Below are positions 10,237 to 22,425 of a stretch of 64,000 nt of DNA, piece after piece. The DNA is from Synchiropus splendidus. Lineage: Eukaryota > Chordata > Actinopteri > Syngnathiformes > Callionymidae. Position numbers and translations under genes: made by a program. The notes below the pieces were generated by a model. That model was not told the DNA's origin. It saw only the letters and a program-made list of their open reading frames with translations, and did not search any database. The stretch spans positions 15,790,501 to 15,854,500 of the forward strand of contig NC_071347.1 in NCBI RefSeq assembly GCF_027744825.2, in the 5' to 3' direction. Positions within the stretch are counted from its first letter, which is position 1, and every line of letters begins with the position of its first letter.

Positions 10237-10813
10237 CTGCGGAATCAAAACACAAACAAAGTCAGCTGTGTTTTCTTTCTTCACTTCCTGTTTTGCACAC
10301 AGCAAAATTTGACAGTTGGCACCACTTCAGAGCTCAACAAACAGAATATTTCTACACAGAATTTTAGCAATAACTAGCAGAGGCAATTCCAAAGTTTGAG
10401 GAAATGCTTTTTACCCCTTTTATCTGGTTGCTTTCTTTCTGACTAGATAACTTACTGTCTGAATGAAATATATTAGTGATAAAAATACAACATATAGTAA
10501 TCTGCATTTTTAAGCATAGCAGTGCATTTTTAGCTTGTATTATTCACTTTTTTAAATGTCATTTTTTATCAGACAGGGGCACACAAATTTGAGAGTCAAT
10601 ATTATTTGATCAAAATACTGCATAGTTCCAGTCCTTCTTAAATAGGCGAGCAGGAAAACAGAATAAAACTCAACAGCACACACACTCTGATGCACAAATT
10701 CACCATAAAATACCATTTAAGAGAGGGCAGAAGAGAGCCACAAGATAGTTAACCAATCCAGAATGAATTACACCCAAACGTCTAAAAGCATTGTCTGGTG
10801 TGAAAGATCTTAC
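10237..10813 (-). other. Intron in RAG2 5' UTR (577 bp)
   Basis: Reading the minus strand, the donor is CTGCAAG|GTAAGA (GT at 10813-10812) and the acceptor ATTCCGCAG (AG at 10238-10237). The acceptor leaves 11 bases before the RAG2 ATG. A non-coding first exon with an intron just before the coding exon is the usual vertebrate RAG2 arrangement. The donor match is near-perfect. Confidence 0.75.
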
Positions 10814-11100
10814 CTTGCAGCAGATGCAGCGCCTCTTCATCTAAATGCTTAAATCACTAAATGCAAACTAAGCTGCTTTTTCATCGCGCTGCAAAGAATT
10901 TGTGAGGCTTCATTGACTCACAAACACTTCCAGATCTTGAGGTTAACTGCGTGTGACTGCTGCTCATTGGCAGCGCTGCCAGACTGAGTCACTCGAGCGG
11001 TGTCGCCAGTTATCAGTTACACTTAACTCCAAACAGACATGAGAGAGCCTGCAGAAATATCTGAACCTGTGGAACACCTCGAACCATCGTGAGGAAATAT
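10814..11100 (-). promoter_or_regulatory. RAG2 first (non-coding) exon and promoter region, approximate
   Basis: This is sequence upstream of the inferred donor on the minus strand. It has two TGAGTCA-type (AP-1/bZIP) heptamers, at 10914-10920 (minus) and 10985-10991 (plus), and a near-octamer ATGCAAAC at 10861-10868. No TATA box stands out. The transcription start is not resolved, and the motif matches are short enough to arise by chance. Confidence 0.35.
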
Positions 11101-11921
11101 GCGGCGTCTAAAAATAAAAGCGGGTCACTGAGACATTACGTAATACCACAAGGAGAAAGACAAACAATATAAATTATAGCAAAAGCGGCTTGAATTAGAA
11201 CACTTCCGCGTGGTTAATTGAAAGTGATGTTTTGGTGTCCAAATGCTGAAAAAGCGGTGCCCTAGATTGTAGACTAAATGCATGAAAGGGATTTGAGCAA
11301 GAGATTTCACTGCTACAGACAAATCTTGGGGTGGAAGGAAACAAAAACACCGTGTTACTTTATTCATTGCTAAAAGCTTTGTCTTGAGGTAGTGGTAAAA
11401 AAAAAGAAATCACCTAATGTTCCTTGTGGTTGTGTTTCTATATGATCCCTGCAACGTCAGGTGTAGACAATGCGGATGTGAGCAGGATGCTGGGAGTAAC
11501 AGTGCTGGAAACAGGAACGAAAAGTGAAAACAGAACTTGAGAATCCATGTTTTCCATCACATCACTATACTGCGGGATTGGGATTAATGGTTGATAATAT
11601 ATACGTAAAAACAAAAGGGTCTTTGTGAAGCACCTTGAATTCCCATGCTTTTCTGAAATGGATAAATCCACCTTTCACCCGGTCCACCGTAAGGGCCGGT
11701 GTGTATGATCCCTATTTGCATGTGCTTTATAGCCCCGTGGACAGTTTGACTTAAGATTGCAGGTGACTGACAAAGGTTGAAATGTGGTGGGCGGAGTCAG
11801 CCAAAGTTGAATAGAGGTGGAAATTAAACACAAAAGGCAAAAATTTAGAAGTAAAGTCATGACTCCTCTGCACAAATATGCCCCTCCTTACAATGAAGGC
11901 GGAAAAAGTCGGAGGTGGTAT

Positions 11922-12450
11922 GTACCGTAATTTCCAGACTATAAGCTGCTACTTTTTTCTCAAAGTCTGATCCCTGCGGCGTAAACAACAACGTGCCTAA
12001 AATATGGATTTTTACAGGCTAATGAGCAACATGCTGCCAAAATATCGAGGCTTGTGACATCAAACAGGCGTTTTATTGACCTAAAAGCTGTCAAAATGCA
12101 GTTTTCACCGGCATGTCCGCAGCTCTTCCATCAGAGCCGATCTCCTGCAGGACCAGAGATGAGAACCAGCAGCTGACAACGACTGTTGTGTCGGAACTTG
12201 AGCACTTTTCCGAGTCTGTTTCATGAGTCAGTCGCCATGCTGGACCCCGTTTTCTAAACTAGTTTAGAAGTGATCTTCATGCATTCTTAAGCCGGGTGCA
12301 CCACTGAGCTTTCTACAGTGCAGACAGCACCACTGCACCTGTGGCTTATAGACCGGTGCAGCATATGTATGAACTAGATCTATTCTCCTTCTTAAATTTA
12401 GTGGGTGCGGCTAATATTCCTGTGCGTTCCATATTCCGTAATTCACTGTA
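11922..12450 (+). mobile_element. Non-autonomous DNA element, family P, copy 1
   Basis: The left end (TACCGTAATTTCCAGACTA) and the reverse complement of the right end (TACAGTGAATTACGG) are imperfect inverted repeats. The body has the phrases CTATAAGCTGCTAC and TGTGGCTTATAGACCGG, a pattern repeated across fish genomes. Related copies lie at 34121-34460 and 38618-38950. No open frame of significance. The superfamily is not assigned. Confidence 0.6.
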
Positions 12451-13494
12451 TATGGATTTGGAATTTCATTTACATGCTCATTTTATTTTTTATTTATTAT
12501 TATTATTATTACTGTTGCGTTTTTAGCATGTGCAAATGTTTCACAAAGCACAAACCTTTTTCTGATAACAATCACTGAATCCAGCCGAGTCATGATGCTG
12601 AACGATTGAGAGAATTAACTGCTCCAAATCAGATCCACAAAAGTTTTTACGTCAAATATACAGTATATGTCATTTTTTCCGGGCAACTCATGCACACTCC
12701 CTTGAGACAACCAGGATTTCCTATCCAAAAACACACCCCTATGCGTGCATATGAGTGTGTGTTTGCGAGTAGTGAAGTGACTTATTTATGACGCCTGATG
12801 GACTGACAACCTCACCGAGATGTCTCCTGTCTTTCTACCTTCACGGAGGGAATGGGCTCCGACCCAATGCGATTCAAGCAGACTGGGAATAAGCCACTGA
12901 CAAGGATATAAGAAAAGAGGCGGCTACCTTTTTCACGAAGCACACTCAAAAACAATAGTGTTGAGTGTTTTGTTTGCTTAAATCTCATTTGATTTTCTAT
13001 TACAAAGAAGTGCTTTTAATGTTTCAATGCCCTGATGCAACGCTGGTTTATTCTTTTATACACCTATTATCTTCAAACACTCAAATTTGCAAGTAATACA
13101 TAGATTCTTTTCAGGCTTTGACTGGACTAGTCAATGAGGCAGACGCAAGCGGGGCGGAAGGCAGATGTCTGCACTGCCATTTGCATGCTCTGTCTGCCTA
13201 GTGGCTGAGAGAAAACTAGAGGAGCTTGCAAAAACAAAAACCACCAGTGCCTGGAAGACCGTTATTCTCTGAAAACACAAAAACATCTGAGCACCTGCGT
13301 GTTGAAGCCCAGGCTTACAGGGCCGAGTGGAGGAGAGACAAGCTCACTGTCTGGAGAGAAAATGTTATGTATGTATTCAGATGTCAGGTGGAGAAGGAAA
13401 AAAAAAAAGTTTTATTTCCTTGGTGTTTATTTTAGTGAGAAGTGTATGAATTCATCCCTGGAAAAATAAACATTTCCAATCACCCCTAGGCATC

Positions 13495-13525
<31 letters not shown>

Positions 13526-14588
13526 CGCTAAAAAGTGCCGCCTGCTATGTAGCTGCAGATGGGTTGAGTGAGTAGGAGGCACAGCAATGTGTCAGACCCC
13601 AGGCGAAGCACGGATTTGTACATAATTGATAGAACAAAGTAATTAGAATCCATGCGAGCACCTGTTTCTGCCCCTTCTAATGTATCACTACCTTGCTGTT
13701 CCCAGCCCGAAGCAAAGTTTTGACGGATGACACGGTGACAGCCCTGATGTTGTGATGCTGTGCACTACTGTGTATCACTATTTAATGTCGCGGTAATTGC
13801 GGGCCGGTGCTGGGCGCCTGCAGGATGTTATCACACACTTGTTAATATCGCTGCCTTCCACGTGTCATGACAAATGACCTGGAAAGTTTCGCATTCTTAG
13901 GTGGGAATTCACGTCGACATACTGTACATTAGAAACTTGCTATAACTGATGGACAGTGAAGCATAAATTCTTTCACTTGTTCATGTTAAAGTACAAAGAC
14001 TAGATGAGTTTGCCTCCATCTTCTCACGTCTCACGACTGCGGTGTAGGCACCTGCTTTTCATTTTGAGTTTGTTCCCCCTCAGAGTTTTTGTTGTTTCAC
14101 TGAAAAGCCAGTGGCGGATTCCGCCGCTGTTCTTTTCCACCCACTGCCCACAGTCGCGGTGGTTATGGGGGTTTTATTGAGCGGATTGTCTGCAGCCACC
14201 TTGTTCAACATAAATGGTGGACGATGGATGGATGAGCAACTTTAATCTTTTTAAATCATAGCAGGAAGCTTGTGAACACGAATAACAGCGGCGGCTGATA
14301 TGCACCCAGCTACCTGCAGCTACCTCAATTTTTGACTGCAGTAGTAGTAGAAGTTTATTTCAATCTCACATCAAACACACAATTCTTCCATTTCAACTTG
14401 ATCTGAGAGAGTGAATGGCAAAAATCCAAATTTCTGCTCCTATAATAATATAATATAGTTTGTTATGGTAGATGGAGTGAGAGCACAAATGCTGATCACT
14501 TTAAAAACGTTTCACAATGAGAGACCACACTTTCCAAGGAGTTTCTTTCTCATCACCACTTTCTGTAATAATAAACTGTGTGTGTAAC
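12451..14588. other. Non-coding stretch, no gene seen
   Basis: Apart from a CA microsatellite at about 13495-13518, I see no exon-like or family-like features. The part around 13540-13880 is compositionally complex and could be conserved non-coding sequence, but this cannot be judged from one genome. Confidence 0.5.
13495..13518. repeat. (CA)n microsatellite
   Basis: Twelve CA dinucleotides, with further interrupted CA units just downstream. Confidence 0.95.
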
Positions 14589-14631
14589 TGGTCACTGACT
14601 CTGATGTTTCCGACATCAGAGTCAGTGACCA
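14589..14631. repeat. Perfect 19-bp hairpin
   Basis: GGTCACTGACTCTGATGT (14590-14607) is followed by a 5-base loop and its exact reverse complement; one further T-A pair outside gives 19-bp arms. It is GC-balanced and not part of a microsatellite. It could be the core of a decayed MITE or a hairpin-forming transcript segment. The arms are shorter than a typical microRNA precursor, and pairing stops at the outer edges. Confidence 0.9.
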
Positions 14632-15684
14632 CATCCTTGAATTTCCTCACTTCCTGCTGGAATTTCACCAAGATCGGTGGAGGCATGTGTCGTGACCTTT
14701 TCTGTTTTGTTTTTGTTCTCCAACTGCTGTTTTATATATCCCGCTTTATTTTTCAGAGGTTGGAGTGAACGGCTGGTGGTTTTTGATGATCTGGACGGGG
14801 AAGTTAAAATGGACGAGTGTCCCTGAATGCATCACCAAGTGATCTCGCCGCTGTGTTTTTATGATGTGCCTCTTGAAATGAGTAAGTGACTCTTTTTTTG
14901 TCTTTCTTTCGTGCCGCTGGTCCGCGTGACTCCAGCCAACTCCTCACCTCTTGAGTTCTTTATTACTGCATGACTGTGGAGTCCTGGGTTTCCTGTGTGG
15001 GATCATCATTTGTCTTCTCCGGATGCCGATGCTGGATAATTGTGTTTTGTATGACCCTGGACTCTTTGTTGTGTCAATGAAATTCTGAGATGTTTGAAGG
15101 TTTGTCACAAGCTTGTGGTGTTCTGGTCCTTCCCTTGCTACTTTGTGGATAGTTCAGTTTTTTTTCAGTGTTTTTTGTCCTGTGTCTAAGTATTTTGGTT
15201 AGTTCATTTTCTAATTTCTGTTCTCATTTCCTGTACCTTGTTCCAGACTTGTAGAGTGACTTTCTGTTTGGACTTGGACTTCACTTGATCATCCCGCTTC
15301 CTCTGTGGGAGACTCCCTTAGTTCTTGTTTTTGGACATTGGGCCACGTCCCATATGTGTTACCACTGCCTCATTGTATTAAATTGTATGTATTTTCAGAC
15401 CGTTTTCATGCTCCACCCTCCTCTGACCTGTCACCCACGTACCTTATAAACAGAAAATAACACGGCCAAATCCACCACAGAGAAGAATATGATTAAAGGA
15501 TGTCTCTTCCCTTTTTTTAAAATATAAGAAAATGGAAACATTAAATGTGTGTCAATGTGTCTACAGGGAAAAGGGAGCCTGAAACTGCATGTCCTAGTTT
15601 AAATTCATAGCTAGACATCCAAGTGTCAGGGCTGCTGAAAGATAGAGCGATGAGTGTGACCTGCTGTGTATTCACTCACTCCTG

Positions 15685-15756
<72 letters not shown>
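15685..15756. repeat. (TA)n microsatellite abutting a transposon copy
   Basis: A TA array with a single C interruption (15711) passes into CACACA directly at the left end of the family-T element at 15757. Confidence 0.95.
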
Positions 15757-15758
<2 letters not shown>

Positions 15759-16356
15759 GTGGTGCCTCAGTTTTCGAACAAATCAGAATTCGAACATAAT
15801 TTTTTTTGCTTTGTTATTGTGTATAACGCAGCCTCTGTATGCAGACGTGTCCCGTTAGCTACATTTACTGACTGTTTTTTCTTCATATTGAGGTGTAAAA
15901 CCTTTCCTGTCTCCACACTGGACCGTGGTAGAGTGTCACAGGGGAGGTGCTCGCTCTCCACACCTCCACTCCAGGGTTTGATGTCCTGTTGTGGGCTGGA
16001 GCTGGGACAGGGATGAGGCGAGTCTGGGACAGAGCGTGACTTGGTTTATGACTTTGTCACAGCCAAACTGCACAGAAGCGCACATTCAGAGCTGGACACG
16101 CACCGGGCACCTCTTCACTTCTGGAGAGACGTCACTCACTCGGCAACCCCTCCCACATGCAGCGGCCACACACATAGAGGAACAGCGCACCTGCAGCAGA
16201 CACTCTACATTCACTCCTACAAAAGACTATTTTAAGGCCTGGAACGCATTATTTCTTTTTCCATTCATTGTAATGGGAAAAATCGATTCAGATTTCGAAC
16301 AATTCACTTCTCGAACGGCCGTCTGCAACGGATTGTGGTCGCGTACCTAGGAACCA

Positions 16357-16359
<3 letters not shown>
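15757..16359 (+). mobile_element. TA-targeting non-autonomous element, family T, copy 1 (603 bp)
   Basis: It starts CAGTGGTGCCTCAGTTTTCG and ends GGAACCACTG. The termini are inverted repeats, and both ends carry repeated TTCGAA-type sub-motifs. The interior is highly similar to 28685-29373 and 54511-55176, with only small indels. Conserved short open frames in all copies reflect nucleotide identity, not a recognised protein. TA arrays flank both sides. TA targets and a CAGTGGTACC-type terminus fit a Tc1/mariner-pogo derived MITE; the superfamily is inferred. Confidence 0.85.

Positions 16360-16360
<1 letters not shown>

Positions 16361-16408
<48 letters not shown>
16361..16408. repeat. (TA)n(CA)n microsatellite
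   Basis: About 19 TA units passing into ACACACAC, directly abutting the right end of the family-T element. It mirrors the array on that element's left side. Confidence 0.95.
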
Positions 16409-17191
16409 GATTTACGGCAAGGTAGTTGCAGGTTATGACCTCACAGACATCATCATCCTGTTTGTATAGCAGAATAAACCAGGTGCTGTACAGGAAAGCT
16501 TCGGAAAGCTCCGGGCCGCCGACTGTCACCCACAGCTGCTGCTCCTCAAACCAGCAGCTCTAATTCATTACAATAAGATAATGAGACACTCTATAAAAAA
16601 TGGCTGTTGCCGGGGATTATCTTTCATCATGCTCTTATGTTACGCTGCCTGGCAACCCATAAAATGTGATCAGGATGAGCAAGAGGTGTTATTGACTGGA
16701 CTTGTTACATGCAGTGTCCGATGTGTTTGGACAGCTGAGAGTCTCTCATGCTGAACTGCTTCCTGCTCACGGGGACGGTGGGCACACTCCAATGCCTTTT
16801 AATCTCCCAAAATCATCAAGGAGGCGATTCATTTAAAACCAAATATGGGATGCTGCTCGGGACCATCAGTTTCACTCTGCACCTCACTGAGATACGGCAT
16901 TGATTGCAACAGGGAGCCCTCTAATCAGAATCATGGTAAAATCGATAGCTGGCATAGCTTGAGGTCCTTTTCACGGCTGGCTGTTCACGTCTAAAGTAAA
17001 GTCCCCGGGGCCAACACACTCTGGTCAAAGACAACTGCGACAGCAAAGGCAGGTTGCTCCTGTTTAGATTCCATGGGGGTTTCAAAAGTATTGTTTTGCA
17101 ATAAACATGACAGTGTTGCAAAGATGGTCAGCGTTTCTCAGTGCGTTCGCAAAATGACTTAGTAAGTTCTTGAAATGTTTCACTGTAGATA

Positions 17192-17382
17192 TTGGGTTCA
17201 TGAGGCTTCATGAAACAGTGTGTTCATTTTTAGAGCCCACTAGGTGGCACCCTCTGCTCTGAAGCCTTTGGATTTTAACAACCACTTCAATGAAACCTCG
17301 CATCATTTTTAAATCAACGGCGCCATCTTCTCGGCACTGAAAATGAGGACACTGTTTCATGAAGCTTCACCAGCCCATCATT
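17192..17382. mobile_element. hAT-like MITE, family H, copy A
   Basis: Inverted terminal region with TGAGGCTTCATGAAACAGTG at left and CACTGTTTCATGAAGCTTCA at right. The interior has the phrase CCACTAGGTGGCACC. Homologous copies or parts lie at 27021, 34948, 36549, 38205, 43050 and 44668. Outer ends are diverged. About 190 bp, non-coding. Confidence 0.8.
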
Positions 17383-19344
17383 AAGTGAACATGATTTATT
17401 ATGGTGATGTCTCGTATTGCCATCAGGGTCCAAGAATGTTTCATCACAAGCCTGACTGCTGAAGCTCCATTCAAAATGTGCAACCCACCCAAAACAAACA
17501 AATAGACAAGCAAACATCATTTTATCTAACAGCATACCATTGAAACACTGAAGTAAATCAACTTCCTTGAGACTTTGGGTTGTGGTTTTGTTTGTTTGTT
17601 CGTTCCAGGGTTGCTAACTAAGATGGCTAGCAGCTTAGCAACTCGGGCAAACAGGCCTGGCTCAAAATTTTCTCCCCTTTCAGTGTTGCATGTTGATGCA
17701 CTAGGCCACCAACTGAAGCACATGTTCCCCACTCTGTGGCCTGCTGTATACTGACGGAGTGGGTGGCACTTTGAGTTAAAGAAGGGTGGAGGTTGGGGTT
17801 TGGGTATGACACTACCTAACATTGAAAAGAGCTTCCTATCCCCGGCGTGGCTGAACTCCCCCCTCTTGGAATGTGGCCGATGGAAGGTAGACCTTTTAAG
17901 TCCATTGACACACCTACTGTATGTGTAAACATGCGACACAGAAGGATGACTTTGGCGTCAGCGTCGGAAACTAGCAAACGCTGTTATGTCGTGCCGTGGC
18001 AGTGAGAATGGATTGAAGCTCTCACTGCTGTCAAAAAAAGTTCATGTACGATGAGAAACACTCATGTTTCATTCACTGCCCAGCGGGGGCAGTATGGCCT
18101 TCTTAGATAAAGGCATTCACAGAACTGGGGTTACTACACAGTAATTAACGCTGGCCTCACGTACTGTGCTTCATAAAGTTTTAAAAGTTTCTTGGTGGAG
18201 ATATGCACTCTCTAGTTCATTTATTCTCATGGAAACTACTAACTTTCTACCATGTCAAGACTGCAGTAAACATGTCAATCATTGTGACAATAAATGGGAA
18301 ATCCTGTCTGTAGTTCGATGTTTAGGTGGTGCAGTGAATATTTCGTAAAAAAAAATCAAACCTTTTAAATTCCCAAAATAAACTCTCCCATCTTACACGT
18401 CAGGGCCAAATCTTATCCAATCCAAATCAGTCCAAAAAAAACACCAATAATCTGTTACGACAACAGATACTGTATGTAAGACGTAGGTAAAAGGTTATGA
18501 ACAACACAGTGCTATTGTTAGCAAAGAACTGGACTTGGTGGGTTTATCTTTCATACAGCAGTGCAGAGAGGATTACGAGGCCGATGACCTCGTCCTGATC
18601 CTGTCAAAAAGCAGAGACCATGTCCTCCTACTAGTGTTGGCCTTCTCCCCTTTGACCGTATCATTCCACTTCTTTCTGGTGATCCTCCATAACTCCCCTC
18701 AGAAGGAGTGTAGCTGCGCTACCAAGCAGAGTCTTTCTCTTGGAATGAAAGCGAGGCGGAGTGATGAAGCCGATCAGTCTGCTTGAGGTCACATGTTCAA
18801 CATGTAAATGTCACAACCTCTGCACTGACCTAAACACAGCTCGTTCAAGCAGAACTTTCGCGCTCCGGAGGCGTCCTCCCACATTTCTGTCAACACCTCG
18901 GTGTTTAACAGATCCATTCTGCCTTCTAACAATGACAGTCGCGCGCGCTGCCAGACTGCAGACGCATGGACACTCTCCGCTCCGTGGATCACTCCATTAA
19001 AACCTAGCACTTCACAACTTTGTCGCACTTTAATGTGGCATGACGACGTGGCATACACTCTTATTAATATTGCATAAATCATGCAGGTAGGATGATGATA
19101 AAGACATTCAAATGGGTGAATTTTTAGAGAAATCTGAGGACTCTTAATAGTGAAATGTCAGAGAAGACTGTGTTTACTATCACGATTAAAAGCTGACTTC
19201 TTTCATTCAAATTCCTCTTATGATTATGACTTGGCACAGATAAAAAATGTCATAACCACAAACCGAGATTTTGAACCCGAGAAGTTCATTGTTCCCTCAA
19301 GGACAACCTTAAGGTGTGATGCTTACTTTTAAATTTGAGTTTTC
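17383..19344. other. Non-coding stretch, no gene seen
   Basis: I see no recognisable gene, RNA or clear repeat family. Open frames (the longest about 137 codons near 17526-17939, minus) show no domain signature and no supporting splice context. Confidence 0.5.
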
Positions 19345-19885
19345 AGTGAAAAGGTGGTTTGCTCTCTCCGGGTCGGTGGCGAGTTCTTGCCCCAAGTGGT
19401 GGAGTTTAAGTATCTCGGGGTCTTGTTCTCGAGTGAGGGAAAAGGGGAGCGTGAGATTGATAGACGGGTTGGTGCAGCGGCAGCAGTGATGCGGTCGCTG
19501 TATCGGACCGTGGTGGTGAAGAGGGAGCTGAGTCACAAGACTCGATTTACCGATCGATCTACATTCCCACCCTCAGCTATGGTCACGAGCTTTGGGTCAT
19601 GACCGAAAGGATGAGATCGCGGATACAAGCGGCTGAGATGAGTTTCCTCCGCAGGGTGGCTGGGCGCACCCTTAGAGAGAGGGTGAGGAGTTCGGTCATC
19701 CGGGAGGAGCTCGGGGTGGAGCTGCTGCTCCTCCACATCGAGAGGAACCAGCTGAGGTGGCTCGGGCATCTGATTCGGATGCCCCCTGGACGCCTCCCTG
19801 GGGAGGTGTTCTGGGCATGTCCTACCGGGAGGAGACCCCGGGGAAGACCCAGGACTCGCTGGAGAGATTATGTCTCCCTTTGAAG
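19345..19885 (+). pseudogene. Truncated, frameshifted LINE reverse-transcriptase C-terminal fragment
   Basis: The first frame (about 19354-19540) encodes VEFKYLGVLFSSEGKGEREI and YRTVVVKRELS, typical of the region just after the RT domain in fish non-LTR retrotransposons. A small deletion near 19535-19550 shifts the frame. The second frame (about 19551-19882) continues TERMRSRIQAAEMSFLRRVA, LRWLGHLIRMPPGRLP and RRPRGRPRTRWRDYVS, then breaks off at a TGA. Both the 5' and 3' ends of the element are missing, so it is dead. The clade cannot be fixed from this fragment. Confidence 0.88.
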
Positions 19886-22288
19886 TGGCAACCACGCAGC
19901 TTTCACAGGCTAGTTTTTGTTCCAGAGAAAGACAAAAAAAGATGGAGGGCGTGTGGAACTCACCCCAAGGATGAGATCATGAGTCACTGATACCTAGCAG
20001 TGTAACTACACATAAACAAAATGAGATGATATGTGCATCTCCTGATGACTTTTACTCAGGGATTTCTTCACTCAGAGAAAGGCTTTGACTCGGTCAGACA
20101 TTTCCCTGCACAAACTGCACTAGAGTTTGGGGTTTACTTCTGTGGGGGTGAGTCCAAGTCAAAAAAAAAAAAAACAAAACAAAAAAAACTGCTATTCACT
20201 GCTGTCATCGAAGGAAATGCATTTAATCCCTCGACCTTTCATGATTTAATAGAACGTGAGCCTGATTATAATCACTTTTGATAATTTCATTTTCCTCTTT
20301 TTTTTCGGGAGTTGCAGCTGATAACTGCCTTGTTTTCTCCTCCAGTCTGACAGCTTGACAAACGATTAGAGGGCCCTGGCTCCAGTTCTCAGTCTCCACT
20401 TTGGGAGCTTGAACAATAAAGCAATATTTCAGCATCTTGAGAATTCTTCAACATCACTCAACCGTTTCTCATGATTTAATACTTGGATCAAATGTCTTCT
20501 CTTGCTTGTACAGATCCATTTGGCAGTTGTTATCCAGGCTTTTTATTGAGTGGCGAGGTGGTTGTTCATTCTATTTAAGGTGGACGGGTTCATTTGCGCA
20601 AATACGAAGGTGGACAGAAGATTTCTGACCATTGTTTTCCAGGTTAAATGTAAAGGCTAGCGTTTCCTTAGCATTACTGCTAGCACGATTTACCACATCC
20701 CCACGCTTTTTTTCAGTGACATTATTGTGATATTTCAATAAACTACTCTTTGTTTTACCACCACAATCGTCAACTTCAGTTCATAATTGTGGCTTCCAAG
20801 AGTTACATTAAACTGTGCATTCATGACTTTATATTTTCAATTTTCCGCTGGTTGTGGAGAGGTGGAAGATGCCAGCAGGGGGATGTTGGCGGCGTGGTCA
20901 GTGGTCCGAGCAGGTACTGGTGAAGTCCTGAAAAGCAAAGGAAGCCAGGAGGCAGTTTGAAAGCTACAGAAACTAGCGATAGCTTCATGACTGAAGAGGT
21001 ACGGGCTGGGCCAATTGGTGTCGAAGGTGTGGAGCCATGTCAAAAGAAAATAGCAATGCCATCTATATGAGACTTGGAGTGGAGCATCTCCTTTATTTAA
21101 AACTACAGTGCTTTACACTTTACGCAGCATCATGACTGTCCTTCCTTAGAACTCAAAATTCCGTCTCTAATGGCTAAAACTTTATCGGATTCATCTTTGT
21201 GTCATTTAAATAAATTGTATATCGATCGATGTTCTCCAAGAATCTAGTGCGACCACAGGATTGTGTGCGAGAAGAAGGCAAGCAATGACCTTTTTCTCCA
21301 GTGTGGCTTTGTCTATTTGTGTTCATAAGGCCACAATTGTTTCAGTTGAACCCATTTTCTCTCTGATTATGCTGGAATTAGGGAGATAGAATTCTGCCAC
21401 GCTATATTGATATGAGGCTTTGAAATGGCCACAATGCTATTTCACGCAGAATGGTTCCTTTAATCGAAGCGCTGACAGTAAATTACATTCGCAGAGTTTC
21501 GACAATTTGCAGTGAAAGTGCGAGAATCTCAATAATGGTCAAATGTTTGTTCATCTGTGCAAGAACACGCACCAGGCCTTGGAGGTTCTGCAAGAGGCAC
21601 TCGGACGCCAGAGTCACTTTGGATGTGTTTCTACGAAGTGAGGAGCGACGGAGCAGCAGAATGCCTCCGTGCTACAGATGATGTGTCGGAGCGAGGCTGG
21701 TACCTTTAACAAGACATGACCTTGCAATACGTATTGATCATGTACGTGTTTGCTCCCGAGGAAATCGACGCATTCCAAAGCCGTTCGGATTCCGCGTTGA
21801 TCATTAGCCACGGCGAAAGGCGCGAATTAGCTCCGTGGCCGTCTCTGCCGCTTTGCCAAACCACACATAAGCAATTTAGCTGTTGACTCTGTGTTGCCAC
21901 TCAGAGCTGCTGACATGAGCGATTGCTTCATTGTGAACTTCCACCTTGATCGGCCCTTGTAATTATGAATATGCTTCCATAAGCATAACATCAGAGTGAA
22001 GGGAGAGCGCTGGAATCTTTGCGGTGGTGTTTGCTGTCCTTAATTGTCGGGACCCCACCATCAATGACAGCTCTGTGTTCAGCATTAAATTCAATTTGTT
22101 CCCACCGCTCTTTCAATGCTGCAGGTCTTGTGACACGCAACTAGTCCTGCAGGAACAAAAATGATGCAGAAGTTGATGATTTTAGCTTTGAGCCGAACTC
22201 CAGTCTCAAACTCCATTGAATTGGTGGCTTGGTGAGTCTTAGTGAGGCTGGGCCGAAGGCTTGTGGAGTAGCAAGGAGGGCGTCTGGG
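19886..22288. other. Non-coding stretch, no gene seen
   Basis: Apart from A-rich runs near 20161-20188, there are no repeats I recognise. The part around 21900-22090 has non-repetitive AT-rich blocks that could be conserved non-coding sequence. Confidence 0.45.
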
Positions 22289-22425
22289 CGTCTGCAAAAC
22301 ATGAATAAATGGACGGCAGATTCTCGACCATAGTTTTGCCGCCAGATGCCGCCATATACCAGCATAATCTAGTGGCCAAGATCCGGTCAAGAATTGAATG
22401 TCAATTTTTTCATGTTTTGCAGACG
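22289..22425. repeat. Inverted repeat, possible MITE core
   Basis: CGTCTGCAAAACATGAA (22289-22305) recurs as its exact reverse complement at 22409-22425, with weaker symmetry continuing inward. The spacer is 103 bp. This looks like a small foldback element; no target-site duplication was identified. Confidence 0.7.

Noticed and set aside
10226..10255. Ten extra codons at the RAG2 N terminus
   Set aside because: They lie across the inferred splice acceptor, and the conserved RAG2 start MSLQ is at 10225.
14690..15420. Possible degenerate LTR-like unit (TGTCGTGACC near 14686 to CCTGTCAC near 15430)
   Set aside because: Phrases recall fish LTR-like repeats, but the ends are not defined, there is no target duplication, and no second copy is seen in the window.
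15755..15765. CACAGTG-like heptamer at the family T terminus, considered as a RAG recombination signal
   Set aside because: The terminus reads CACAGTGG, but no AT-rich nonamer lies at 12 or 23 bases, and the other copies start CTGTGG, so the match is coincidental.
15757..16350. Short proteins conserved between 15.8 kb, 28.9 kb and 54.7 kb
   Set aside because: The conservation is equally strong in all frames and reflects recent copies of a non-coding transposon.
17526..17939. 137-codon minus-strand open frame
   Set aside because: No domain, no splice context and no codon-use signal distinguishable from neighbouring non-coding DNA.
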